DNA of 64,000 bases, from positions 434,001 through 498,000 of the forward strand of contig OY253654.1 of the NCBI GenBank assembly GCA_958009055.1. Direction: 5' to 3'. A model generated the notes under the pieces. The model was given only the letters and a program-made list of their open reading frames with translations. It was not told the origin of the DNA and did not search any database. Source of the DNA: Choricystis sp. odSpoLacu1 (lineage: Eukaryota > Chlorophyta > Trebouxiophyceae). Shown piece by piece: positions 31,892-42,807 of this stretch (position 1 is its first letter; every line of letters starts with the position of its first letter). A program made the position numbers and the translations under genes.

Positions 31892-32659
31892 ATGCTGCCC
31901 TTTTTCGCACGCACGCTCTGGCGGCGAGTCTACACCACCTCCTCCCGCGATGCGGTGCTGGTCGAAGTCCGCCCCGGCACCGGCGGCGCCGAGGCTGCGG
32001 CATTCGCTGACGACGTGCTCGAGATGCTGCGCCGCGCCTCCCACAAGGCTGGCTGGGCCTGGACTCCACGCCCTGGCCGCTCAGCAAAGGTGGCGGGCGC
32101 CGGAGCCGCATCTACGCTTATCCGTTACGAGGCGGGCGTGCACGCTGTGAAGCGGGTGCCGGTGTCGGAAACGCGCGGCAGGACGCACACATCCACGGCG
32201 ACCGTGGCGGTGCTGCCCGTGAGTGGAGACCTGGAACAAGCGGGCGGAGCACGACCACCGCCTCTGCATGATGATCAGGTCGCCATCGAAACCTTCCGAT
32301 CCAGCGGCCCTGGCGGCCAGCACGCCAACGTCACCGAGAGCGCGGTGCGTGTGACGCACACGCCCACTGGCCTCACAGCCACTTGCTCGTCCCACCGGTC
32401 TCAGCACCGTAATAAGGCGGCGGCGTTGAGCGTGTTGGCGGAGAGTGTGGCGGTCGCGGCTGCTGCAGAGAGTGGGGCGGCGCGCGCAGCCGAACGCAAA
32501 CACCAAGTCGGCACGGCAGCGCGATCTCAGAGAGTTCGCACCTACTTTCTGAGCCGTGGCTTTGTCGCGGACCACCGCACCGGCGCCAAAGTCAGGCCCG
32601 CGGACGCTGTGCTGAGTGGGGAGCGGCTGGCCGAGTTGTTGTGGGGGGAGGAAGGGTAG
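31892..32659 (+). CDS. RF1-type organellar release factor lacking domain 1
   Basis: Single exon, 255 residues (bacterial and organellar RF1 about 360). It begins LPFFARTLWRRVYTTSSRDA, possibly a short targeting peptide, then goes straight into the RF1 core: LVEVRPGTGGAEAAAFADDV, YEAGVHAVKRVPVSETRGRT, the catalytic loop SSGPGGQHANVTESAVRVTH with GGQ, and the C-terminal RVRTYFLSRGFVADHRT. The N-terminal helical domain 1 is absent. The stop-codon-recognition tripeptide, PxT in RF1, reads PVS. It could be a specialised release factor or a plant PrfB3-like protein; no in-frame exon for domain 1 was seen upstream. Confidence 0.8.
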   Translation: MLPFFARTLWRRVYTTSSRDAVLVEVRPGTGGAEAAAFADDVLEMLRRASHKAGWAWTPRPGRSAKVAGAGAASTLIRYEAGVHAVKRVPVSETRGRTHTSTATVAVLPVSGDLEQAGGARPPPLHDDQVAIETFRSSGPGGQHANVTESAVRVTHTPTGLTATCSSHRSQHRNKAAALSVLAESVAVAAAAESGAARAAERKHQVGTAARSQRVRTYFLSRGFVADHRTGAKVRPADAVLSGERLAELLWGEEG

Positions 32660-32775
32660 AAAGTTGGTTTGTTTTTTTTTCGTTTTTTTGTTAAACAATG
32701 ATGGCTGGCGGCCGCCTGACCCTCCAAAAACTAGTCCGCACACACATAAATAATGCTGCTGCAAGGGCCACCCAC

Positions 32776-33556
32776 TCACCCGCCACCGCCACTCCTCGCC
32801 CGCGCCACCGCCTCCGCAAACGCCCACACCGCCGCCGCGTCGCGCTCGCACACTGCGACACCCGCCCGCGACGCGGTGACAGCAGCCAGCGCGTCCGCGG
32901 GGGTCATCCCCCTTTCATCCACCATCCAGGCCGCCACCACGGAGGGCGCGCGCGAGGTGGCCGACATGTCGTGGACGAGGACACGCGCAGACGGCGACGA
33001 GCTCAGCACGCCCCTCACCCAGGCCACGCAGGCCGCCAGGTCTGGGGGGGAGGTGGGGGTCGTGTAGTATGTGAACGAGTTGCGGTAGAGCTCGGGGGAG
33101 GTGGGGACGGTCTGAAGGAGGGAAAGGGTGCGGGTTGGTTGGGCGGTTGTTTTGTTTCCTTCTCGCTCCCCCGCCCGCGCACCCCCAAACCACTCACATT
33201 CAGTATATGCGTTATCCCCAGCCCCTTGAGCACGTCGCACCGGGCGGCATTATCATACGACCCCAGAAACACGCGCGACGCGGGCTGGGCGGGGCGTGCG
33301 GCCGAGCGGGGGGCCGCGGTGGCGTCAGGGGTCAGGGTGTGGCCACAGATGGAGCAGGGCTCACCGCCGTCGTACTGTGAGTGTGGGTGTGTGGGTGTGT
33401 GGGGGGCAAAGGGGGTGGGTCAACAGAAGACGACGGGCGGTCAACGCTCTCTCGGCAGCACCACACCCCTCCACACCGCCCTCTCCTTCTCCCATCACGC
33501 ACGTCGTGAAAGTGACCACACGTGGCGCACTCCTCCTCGCGCCGCCGTTTGGACAT
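32776..33556 (-). CDS. IBR5: IBR5-like dual-specificity phosphatase with Asp for catalytic Cys
   Basis: Exons 33556-33503, 33374-33198 and 33111-32776, all phase 0, 188 residues. The IBR5-specific N-terminal Cys pairs are present: EECATCGHFHDYDGGEPCSI followed by CGH. The phosphatase fold follows with VFLGSYDNAARCDVLKGLGI, HILNTVPTSPELYRNSFTYY and the P-loop region. Where IBR5 has VLVHCMSGKSRSPAVV, this protein has VLVHDMSATSRAPSVVAAWM: the nucleophilic Cys is Asp, though the Arg of the loop is kept. It should be catalytically dead, like STYX-type pseudophosphatases. In Arabidopsis IBR5 modulates auxin signalling and MPK12, partly without catalysis. Confidence 0.88.
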
Positions 33557-33850
33557 CGGGTTTTAGAAGAGAGCGATGGGAGGGGTCGAAGTTTTTTTTT
33601 TTTGTGTGTGTGGAGGAGCCTGGCTGAGCGCACGCTCACTCTCTCCTCCCAGCCCTGTGGAGGGCTGGTGCCGAGGCGCAGAGCAAAGGCCGTGTGCAAG
33701 GAGAGAGGGAGGAGAGGCGCGCGAGTGACGCAAAAAAAAACACGGGCGCGCGAGCAAAAAAAACGAGACGATGCGTCGGGCGACAAGCTCGTTCTGTGTG
33801 TCGTCACTGGCTCTCGGCCGTTGGCACGCACTGTCTGCACACCCCCCACC

Positions 33851-35636
33851 CTACACCGCCAACACCGCCAGCCCCGCCCTGGGCGCCCCCAGCGGCGGCC
33901 CGGGGCACCACCCGCTGGCGCCGCCCCCGCCCGGCCTCAGGATCTCCACAGCGTCGACCGCGCCGTCGCCCCCGGTGGGGGTGCCGCCCGCGACGACGAG
34001 GGCGCCGCCGGCAGCGACGGCGGCGCCCGCACCAGAGCGAGCCAGGGCGAGGGAGGGCAAGGGTCTCCACCCGCCGTCGCGAGGGTCGAAAGCTTCCACA
34101 CTCGCGAGCCGCGACCTCAACGCGTCCGTCCCTCCCAACAACACCAGCCGCCCCCCCCACTCCACCGCGGTGGCGTACTTTCTGGGTGTGGTCAAGTGGG
34201 AGCGGGGGCCCAGGGGCAGCCACCGCCCCCCCGCCCCCCCGTCGAACCACTCCCCCCCGCCGTGCGTCGTCTTGCCGGTCTGGCCGCCGACCACGTAGAC
34301 GCGGCCTCCGACCGCGGAAGCAGCTGCGGCGGTGCGAGGGAGGGTGAGTGGCGGGGCAGGGGACCATCTCGAAGCTCCAGGGCGCCACAGTTCAACGGAG
34401 GCCAGCTCTGGCCCGACGCCCGGCCTGCCACCAGCCACCATCAAGTCGTCGCCCAGCGCTGCTGCTGCCGCATGGATGCGGGCCACCGTGGGAGGCGGCA
34501 GCGCCCTCCACTTGAGGGCAGAGGAGGGAGGCGCATCATGGGGCAGGGACGCGTCTCGTTCGAGGAGAAGAGCCGTCGCGCGCGTCGCCGCCCCCGCGAC
34601 CACGTAGCACCTCCCCACCCCCGCCGCGGGGGCCGCCGCCGCAAATGGCAGCGGGGCGGGGGCGCGTGGTGCCGTGCGCCACGCCGCGTCCGCGGGGACG
34701 AAGGCTTCAGACGTGCGGAAGGGGCGCCACCCGTCGTCGTGGCCGCCCGCCGCGACGAGCGCGGCGCCGCCGCGGCGGGCACGCGGAGGGGGTGGGGGGC
34801 CGTCTCCTCCGCGTGGTGTGGAGGATGCGTCGGCTAAGGCCACCCGCAGCGCAGCCGCTGCGGCAGGAGGCAGAGAAGCCAGCAGGGCAGCGGTCGTGGG
34901 CGCCGCAGCGAGTGTCGCGGGCGGCACCCGCACAGCATCCACCACCGCCCGCGCGTGCGCGGCACGCTCGACAGGCGCAGCCGCCAGCCACATGGCTCCC
35001 ACTTTCAGCACGTCGGCTTCAGAGGCGGCGGCCGCGCCATCGCCAGACAGCAGGGCGAGGAGAGCCGACGGGGGAAGCGTCACCAGCGACGGTGACGCCG
35101 CGGCTTCATCAAACCGTGCGTGCGCCAGGTGCAACGCAGCATCGTACAAATCACCTGCCGCCACCCCGCCACATGTGGACGCCAGCCCCAGCGCGTCCAG
35201 CGAGGTGGCGGGGGTGAGGGTGGCGGAGAGGGTGGTGGCTGCGGCGCGGCAGAGCGCGGGCATGTCCAGATAGTCCGCCACACGCAGCGCGGCGGCCGAC
35301 GTGTCGGCGTGGGGTGTCTCCACACCCCCACTGTACGCAAAGTCGAGGGCGGCGTCGATGCCGGTGGGTGGGAGGCCGGCCAGGGAGACGGCGCGGAGGC
35401 GGGGGTGGCGATGACGACGCCTCCCTCACCCCACCCCACCCCCCCATCTCCACGCCCGTCCCCGTCAACAGCGCGTGGAAGTAGCCCGACGCGGCCGCCA
35501 GCACGGCCGCGTGGGCGGGGAGGGGGTGGGTGGCGCCGTCCACCGCGATGGCGACGTCTGCCAGGGCGCCAGTGCGGCGCAGGGAGAGGAGGTGGGGCAG
35601 GGCGGAGGCATGGGTGTGTGTGGTGGTGGTGGGCAT
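33851..35636 (-). CDS. BTB-BACK-kelch protein
   Basis: About 595 codons; length is 3n+1 with one frame change at the G5 run 35399-35403. The N-terminal BTB domain is LPHLLSLRRTGALADVAIAV then HPLPAHAAVLAAASGYFHAL and, in the next frame, LAGLPPTGIDAALDFAYSGG. The BACK region has YDAALHLAHARFDEAA and LLALLSGDGAAAASEADVLK. Five or six kelch units follow with GG turns: ALVAAGGHDDGWRPF, DDLMVAGGRPGVGPELASVE, GGRVYVVGGQTGK, GRLVLLGGTDALRSRLASVE and GALVVAGGTPTGGDGAVDAV. KLHL-type proteins are substrate adaptors for CUL3 ubiquitin ligases. An in-frame upstream Met at 35741 would add 35 residues. Confidence 0.85.
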
Positions 35637-35841
35637 GTCGAGCGGGACGCGGTGGTGGTGCGCGCGCGGGGCGCCCCGAGAGAGGCAAACGGATGTGCGT
35701 GCGTCGAGACTCCACCAACGCTCTCCCTCCGCTTCTCCCACCCCCTTCCCAAACCCTCCTTTGCAGCGCGTGTTTTCATCGCGTGTTAAACAACATCACA
35801 CAAGTGTTCGAAATTATAGAAAGCCACACACACCCAAATCA

Positions 35842-36989
35842 TCACCTCTTGGCCTTGCGGCGCCAACCGCCGCCCCCCCCGCTGCGCGTCGGCGGCGCCG
35901 GTCCCGCTCCCGGCGCCAGCCGCACAAACCCGTCCGCCCCCAGCACACCATCCCCAAAGCTGGGTGCGTCAGCACTGCCCTCCTTCCAGAAACCGTCGTC
36001 GGGGGGGGCGGCAAAGCCAAAGAAGTCGTCGTCCTCGGCGGAGGGTGGTGATATCACGCGCGCGACCGGTTCGCCCGGCCACTCGTAGAAACCGTCTTCT
36101 TCTTCTTCTTCATCCGCTGCGGCAGCTGCTGCCGCCGCCGCCGCAGCCTCCGCCCTCGCCTCCGCAGACACATCAGGAAACGCGGTGCGGGAGGGTGCGG
36201 CGGCGGTGTCGTCGTCATCGTCGTCCGCCCACGGAGCGTACCCTTCCCGCGCGGGCGACCGCACCACCATCCCGCGCGCGCTCAGCGTGATGGGCGGCGG
36301 CTCCGCCAGCCCTGCCGCAATGGCGGCTTCTCTCGCAATAGCATCGTCGACAGCAGCTCCTGCTTCCTGGGTCTCATCCTTGACGAATCGAATCTCGGGA
36401 ACCAGGCGCAACCTCATGGCAGCCGCGACTCTGCGCCGCACGTACGGCGCCATCCGCGTCAACCGAGCCATGGCAGCCTCCCGGTGCGCCGGATCCCGCG
36501 CATAGATGGACACATAGACGCGGGCGTAGGACAAGTTGGGAGTCAGGTCGATGGCCGCGACCGAGGCAAGAGCTGTCAGCGAGTCTGCCGCGTGCGCGGG
36601 CGTCCGCGCCACCGCCGCCCTCAGAGAAGGATCGGTCAGCAGCAGCATGCCGATCTCGCGCTCCAGCTGTTTGGAGACGCGGGCGACGCGGCGGGGGTGG
36701 GCCTGGAGAGAGACGGGTGTGTGGGTTTGGTGAGTCGGTCGGGCCGTGTGTGCTGGCTTCGTTCGGCCCCCATTGCGCTGGCCGCGCGGCCTGCCTCCTC
36801 TGTGCCTGCCTTCCTCCTCGATACTGCACACAAACACAACCTCCTCTTCACTCTCACCATGCACGTCACGTCGCCCCGCAGCCGGCGTGGCGGTGCCGGC
36901 GCCGCGAGCGGCGGCCGAGTGGGCGTCGGCGGCGGCCTAGTCGCGACCGCTGGCGCGCCGTGGCGCAGTGGGACTACAAAAGGCCGCAT
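35842..36989 (-). CDS. rbfA: Plastid ribosome-binding factor A
   Basis: Exons 36989-36858 and 36702-35842, 330 residues. Exon 1 is a basic transit peptide (MRPFVVPLRHGAPAVATRP). The RbfA KH-like domain starts AHPRRVARVSKQLEREIGML and has LTPNLSYARVYVSIYARDPA, RMAPYVRRRVAAAMRLRLVP and EIRFVKDET. It is followed by an unusually long C-terminal extension of about 150 residues that is acidic and Asp/Glu/Ala-rich and ends in a basic GGGGGWRRKAKR. RbfA matures the 30S subunit by acting on 16S rRNA. An upstream in-frame Met at 37082 is an alternative start. Confidence 0.9.
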
Positions 36990-37166
36990 TTGAACAGGAA
37001 CTAGCGCCTGCCCGGGTGGAAACGTGCGTGGTGGTGCTGGCGCGCCGGGCGCCACGCCAAAACGAGAGTGTGCCGGCTTCACTTATTCATGCGTTGAGAA
37101 AACTCGCGGGGGGTGCGTGTTGCATTCTCACACGCACGCACCACCTCCCCTCCGACACACCACACC

Positions 37167-39622
37167 ATGAACCCCTTCATGATCAAGTCCTACCCGGGGG
37201 CCAACCAGAAGAAACAAAAGGAGGCGGCCGACGCGGCGGCAGCCGACGGTGAAGCGCCGCCCGCAGACGCGCCGCCCCCGCCGCCGCCGCCCGCCGAAAA
37301 GCCTCTCAAAGAAAGGCCCGACGTGCCTCGCGTCATTGCGTACTCCGACTCCAGCGATGACGAGGCCGAGGTGGCGCGGCGAGCGCGGCGGCTGGGGGCG
37401 AAGGAGGTGAGAGGAAAGAGTGTGTGAGGGCTGGTGTGTACTGGCTGCCCTGTTGCCAGCACTGCCTCGGCATGCGGGTGCGCTCAAGCATGTGTGTGGG
37501 CGCAGCGGGAGGCGCGGTAGCGGCCAAGTGCGGCGAGTAGGGGGCACGGCGATGACGACAAAAAAAGGCGCACGCGCGCCATCCTCCTCTGCGCCGACCC
37601 ACCCTCCCACCACCCACACAGGCCTCGTCCTCCACGTCCTCCCCCACCTCCTCGGCACGCTCCCTGTGGCGCCGCCTGCGGCGCACTCCGCCCGAGCCCG
37701 CCGCCGCGGCAGTGACTGGCGTGGCCGCGCGCGCGCTGGCTGCTGCCCGCACCGGCGTCGCAGGGCCCGTCGTGGCCGCGGCCGCCACCACAGGGGCTGC
37801 GCCTGCGCGCCTGGTGGCTGCAGCGGCCGCGCTGGCGGGGTTGAGACACATCGCACCAGCCCTGGCGCTGCCGCTTGAGCTGGCGGTGCTGCTGGCCCCA
37901 CTGCCCGACGCGGTGGCGGCGTCCCTCGGCCGCGCGGCGGCCGCCCTGCCGTCGGCCGCCCTGCCGCCCACCATCGCTCGCGCACTGACCCACCTGGCCA
38001 CCGCCACACCCGCCACTTTGATCTTGTTGGCGGCGCGCGGGATCACGGCCGCCGCGCGCGCGCGCGCGCGCGCGCGCGGCGCCGCCCGCGCCTGCGCCGC
38101 ACAATCTCCACCTCGGTCGCCGCCCTGCGGGCAGCAGCGGACGCGAGGGCGGGGTGTGAACCCGCCCCCCCCCCCCACCAGCCCGTTTGTGGGGTCGGTC
38201 GCAGACGCAGCGGCTGGTGGTGGCGGCGGCGACGCGCCCTCTGCGTCCTCTGCCCCGTTCCCACCCCCCGTCCTGGACGCCGCCGCCCTGGCAGCTGCAA
38301 GGGAAGCCGAAGTCGAGGAGCTGCGCGCCGCTCTGACCACCGCCCGCGTGCGCCTGCGCCCCTCCCGCTTCGGCCCGGGCGCGACAGGCGACGCAGAGCT
38401 CGCCCGCTTTGCCGCCGCCGCCGGCCTCCTTGACGCCGCCTCCCCCGAAGCCGCGGCCGCCGCCCTGGATGCAGCTGCAGGCGTGGTGGAGGAGGCGGAG
38501 GCGGCGGCCGCCAAGGCGTCGTCCGCGCGCGCGCGTCGCGCCAAACGGCGCGGCGGCCGTGGCGACAGCGAGGCGGTGTCCTGGGCGGGCGCTGACGATG
38601 ACGGCCGCCCCGTGCTCGTCATCCGGGCGAGCGACGCGGTGGCCACATCTCACGGCGCTGAAGCCGCCGCCGCGGACGCGCTGGCCGCGATGGAGGCGTT
38701 GGCGTGTGGCGGGGGGGGTGCGCCGCCCGCCACGCCCCCGCTGCGGCCCCGCTTGGTCCCCCCAGCCGACGCCGACACCTCCGCCGGCGTCCTCCTCGTC
38801 ATCGATGCTCGCGCCTGCCCCCCCCTGGCCGCGACCAAGGCTGTGCGCGCGGTGCGTGGTGCGGCTGCTGCTGCCGCGGCCCGCTTTCCCCACCGCCTGG
38901 CCGCAGCCATCATCGTCGGCCTCCCCCCCGCCCTCGCCTGGATGCTGCCCGCTGTGGCGTCCCAACTCCCCGCCGCCACAGTCGCCCGCACCATCGCCGT
39001 GGCGGCGGGTGACCCCCTCGTCCCGCCCGCAGCGGCGGTCGCCCCCCGCCCGTCGATCGACGGCCCCCGCAGAGCGACGTCCGCGCCCGCCCGCTTTGTG
39101 GATCGCGCCGCCGACGGCACCATCCTGCCCGGCGACGCCGACCCGTTCGACCTGGCGCTGGCCCTGTCCCCCCTGCGCCCGCCGCGTGCACCATTTGGCG
39201 GGGACGTGGGCGACGATGATGACGAGGCGGGGGAGGGTGACGACGACGCGGTGTCGCTGTCGTCCGACGGTGCGACGCCGCCCGACCCCGCCCCCCGCAT
39301 CCCGCGCCGCGTGTCCATCCAGGATGGTGTGGGCCAGACCAATGGTGGTGACGGTCCCGGCACCCGGTCCCCGCTGGCGCGGAGCGCCCGCCCCGCGCGC
39401 ACCGCGATGCGGCGGTTGTCGCGGTTTGCCGCGCCGCGCCGCGACGCGGGGTGGAGCGCGCTGGGGGCAGACCCCAAGCCCGTGGCTGAAGCAGAAGCAG
39501 CGGTGGAGGACGCCGCTGCGAGCGAGGCCGCTGTGCCTGCCAAACCGCGGGGCGGGGGCGGCGGCGTGGTGTTGGTCGCGGCCGTCGCAGCCGTCGTGCT
39601 GGCGGCGTGCCGCAAAAACTGA
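37167..39622 (+). CDS. CRAL-TRIO (Sec14-like) protein with C-terminal membrane anchor
   Basis: Exons 37167-37406 and 37622-39622, 746 residues. N-terminus MNPFMIKSYPGANQKKQKEA, then Pro/Ala-rich and acidic DSSDDEAE; hydrophobic Ala/Leu/Val helices lie at about 125-210. The CRAL-TRIO lipid-binding part is GRPVLVIRASDAVATSHG, GVLLVIDARACPPLAATKAV, RFPHRLAAAIIVGLPPALAW and MLPAVASQLPAATVARTIAV. The last residues (GVVLVAAVAAVVLAACRKN) look like a tail anchor. A CG13 repeat at 38053-38078 encodes alternating Ala-Arg. Presumed membrane-bound lipid-transfer or lipid-sensing protein; ligand unknown. Divergent from RbfA. Confidence 0.6.
38053..38078. repeat. CG13 dinucleotide repeat in coding sequence
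   Basis: Thirteen CG units within exon 2 of the CRAL-TRIO gene, encoding an Ala-Arg alternation. The frame is intact on both sides, unlike the CG9 tract in the WRAP53 homologue. Confidence 0.9.
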
Positions 39623-39849
39623 GAAGAAAACAAACAATCACTCTCACTTTCCCTCTTCCGTGCACTCTCTCTCTCTCTCTGTGTTTCATGTGTGTTGATT
39701 TTTGGAAAACTGTGTGCTTGTTACAACAGAAGAGAAAGGAACAAAGAAAAGAAAAAAAACACGTACTCCCGAGCTAAACGACACTCTCTGCGCTCCCCAC
39801 CACCACCACCACCACCCAAAACAGCACAAACACACCCACCACCTCATCA

Positions 39850-40719
39850 TCAGCAGCACGACGACAGCGCCCCCGTGCGCCGGGCACTGCCCCCCAGCCG
39901 CAGCCCCGCCGCTCCCCCCTCGAGCAGGGCGGGCGTATCGAGCACTTTCAGCATCACCTCCTCAAAGGCGGCACTGACTCCACGCCCCGCCTTGGCCGAC
40001 GTCTCGGCAAACAGACACCCATGCCGCCGCGCGAAGGCGGCACCTTCATCCGCCGACACTTCGCGCGCCGCGTCGCCGCGGTCGGTCTTGTTGCCAACGA
40101 CCATGCGCGCGGCCGCGTCAATCGTCGCGTACATCTCCACCTCCCGCATCCACACATCTTCCAGCGAGTCAAATGTCTCACGGCGGGTGACATCATACGC
40201 AAACACGATGGCGTGGGCGCCGCGGTAGTAGGAGGAGGTGAGCGTGCGGAAGCGCTCCTGCCCCGCGGTGTCCCAGACGGTCAGTTTGAGGCGTTTGCCC
40301 TGGACGTCCATGAACTTGAGGCGGAAGTCGACGCCTGATGGGGTGGGTGGTGGTGTGGGTGTGAGTTTGCGGGGTTTTCTGTGTTTCGGCGTCGAGTTTT
40401 TTTTTTCGCTGTCCGCGCGCATGCGGCCGTGTTTGCCTCCCTCCTCTCTCTCTCTTACCGATCGTGGGCACGCTCGACTCCTCAAACTCGTCGCTCGTGA
40501 AGCGCAGCAGCAGGGACGACTTGCCAACGCCAGAGTCGCCGACGAGCAGGACCTGTGGGGGGGTGGGGGGAGGGGGAATGGGTGCACGGTGGGTATGAAC
40601 GAAAAAAACGGCGGGCCTTGAGGCGCGCGGGCGGCCCGAGTCCCTGCCACATACAGTCATGCAAGCGCCACACTCTGCTCTCTCACCTTGAATAGGTAGT
40701 CGAAGGGTTCGGACGCCAT
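39850..40719 (-). CDS. RABC: Rab18/RABC small GTPase
   Basis: Exons 40719-40687, 40552-40459 and 40334-39850, 203 residues. All Ras-family motifs are intact: P-loop GDSGVGKS, switch [32 protein letters not shown] (G4) and ETSAK (G5), and a C-terminal SSCC prenylation signal. The start [20 protein letters not shown] and the [11 protein letters not shown] stretch place it with plant RABC1 and animal Rab18, which act at the ER and lipid droplets. Introns fall after FDYLFK and inside PTIG. Confidence 0.93.
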
Positions 40720-40991
40720 GGAAAGAATGTTTTGTCGAAGCAGACGAAAAGGAAAAAGAACGGCGCAGCTCTGCCCTGTGTGTGGGTCCACCAGCCCACG
40801 CGCGCACGGGTGGTGAGTAGGGCGGAGAGTGTGTGTGGCGAGGTGGGCGACCGCGGGTGGAGTGTGAATCGAGAGAGAGAAGAGGAGGCGCGAGAGTGAG
40901 TGAGCAAAATTGACGACTCTCTTTTTCGTCGTCGCCAAAAAAGGAAACAACACACTCTCCCTCCCTCCGCCCCGGCCGCACCACCAACCAC

Positions 40992-42484
40992 ATGGCCACC
41001 ACAGCGTCGCCGCCGCCTTCGCCTACTCCGCCTCCGCCCCGCACGGCGCCCTCGTCCCTGCTCCCCTCCGCCTCGGCAGAGGCCGCGCGCCTGCGCCGCG
41101 CGGTCGCGCGCGCCGACGCGGCCGCCGCGCGCCACGCGGTTGCTGCGACCGCCGCGGCCGCAGAGGCGGCCCAGGCGCGCGCCGCGCTGGCCAGCGTGAC
41201 CCGCAGCGCTGTCGACCACAAAACAGCCGGCACCTGGCTGCCCGCTCCCACGCACCGCCCGCCGCCGTCGCGCGCGCTGCCGCCGCGACCTGCCACCGCG
41301 CCGCGCGCGTCCAGCGGGCGCCGCGCCTCCTTTGAAGCCCGCCTGGCGGCCAGCACGTCGGGACGGGTGGCCGTGGCTGCTGCCAAGGCGGCGGCAGCGG
41401 CTGCGAAAGCCAAGGCCACCGCTGCTGCTGCGGCTTCCTTCCTCGCCTCGGCCGTGTCGCCCTCCGACGCCGCCGCGGGCGAAGCCCTCACCCGCGTCGC
41501 GGCGCGCGCCGCCGTCGACCCGCCCGACGCCTGGTCCGCTGATGCGGCCGCCGCCCTGGACGCGGCGGCGTGGTGCCTGCCGGAGGCGTTGGCGCTGACG
41601 CCCGCCGCCCTTGCGGCCACCGACGACCCCGCCACGACGCCCGCCCCGTCCCGCCTCCTCGCCCTGGCCGACGCCTCCCGCACGGCTGCGTTTTTGACGC
41701 GTCTGGAGGCCGCCGAGAAGGCGCGCGCTGAGCGGGCGGCTGCTGCGGCCGACGCTGCCTCCCCAGGGGGGCCGCGGCGCGCGCGCGCGCGGCGCGAGTC
41801 CTCGCCACCGCCACCGCCACCCTCGCCTCCGACCTGGGCTGGCCCGCCCCCGTTGACGATTGGGATGGCGCGGGCGCGCGGTCGGCGTCCCTGCTGGCTC
41901 GTGCGAGCGCGGCGGCTGCCGCTGCGTCCGGCGCTGCCGCGGGTGGCCCAACCGACGACGACGGGCTGGCCGTGCTCGCCCCCACCCCCACCTCCCTCGA
42001 CACCATGGTCGCCCGCCTGGCCCGCCTGCCGCGCGGCGAGCGCGACCGCCTGGCCCGCCTCCTGGCCCGGGGGCGCACCCTGGGGGTGGCAGCGGCACTG
42101 AAAGCGGCCGCTTTTCTCGACGCGCTCGCCAAGGAGGACGCGCGCCGCGCCGCGGCCGTCGCTGCCGCGCGCGAGGCGGCCGCCGCGGCCGCCGCCGCCC
42201 TGGTCAAGCCGGCCGCCCCCTCGGCGGCGGGCTTCCTGGCCCGCCTCAAGGACGACGCCGACAAGCGGGAAGTCAACCGGGCCCGCCTGGTGGCGGAAAT
42301 GGAGGAGGCGGAGAAAAAAGCGACCGCTCCTGCTGCCGACGCGGCGCCGCGCGGCGCGCCCCGCCGCTCCGTCAAGCCCGACAAGGCGGATGCTGCGCCG
42401 GCGCCGACGGACACCAAACCGGAGGAGCCTGTGGCGGGGGAGGCCGGGGAGGCGGCGCCGCCGGCGGTGGAGGGAGGCACGTGA
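40992..42484 (+). CDS. Ala-rich coiled-coil protein, unknown function
   Basis: About 497 codons. The first frame (to about 41765) has predicted helices such as EAARLRRAVARADAAAARHA, then CLPEALALTPAALA and ASRTAAFLTRLEAAEKARAE. After the G6/CG-rich stretch at 41766-41792 the frame changes and continues TLASDLGWPAPVDDWDGAG, SLDTMVARLARLPRGERDRL, a long Ala/Arg helix and FLARLKDDADKREVNRARLV. The length is 3n+2, so a missing G or extra CG unit is likely. No family was recognised; the LGWPAPVDDWDGAG block would be the best search seed. Shared upstream region with Rab18. Confidence 0.6.
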
Positions 42485-42807
42485 AAGCGGACGGGGGGGA
42501 AGAAGCGGTGGCGTCGGTTGGGAGGTGGGTGGGGGTGGTGGGGGAAGAGGGGTGGTTGGTCCCCTCTGTGCAAGAGTAAGATTTGCCACGCGTCAGGAGA
42601 CCACACAGGCAAGGACTCCTGGCAAGGAAGCAGGAGGAAGGCAGTGGAAGAGAGGACCGGGGGGGACGAAAACGTGTATCACTCCTGCGCGCACACCTTG
42701 CTCAGTGTTTTGCACAAAAAACCTCCGCGCCCTGCTCCCTCCTCACAACCATACTTCATTCTCATCCCTTCAACCTCCTCCTCCAACCACCACACACTCG
42801 CACAACC

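Noticed and set aside
40193..42589. 798-residue minus-strand frame
   Set aside because: It is shadow sequence of the Ala-rich plus-strand gene plus intron read-through; only the small Rab exon inside is real.
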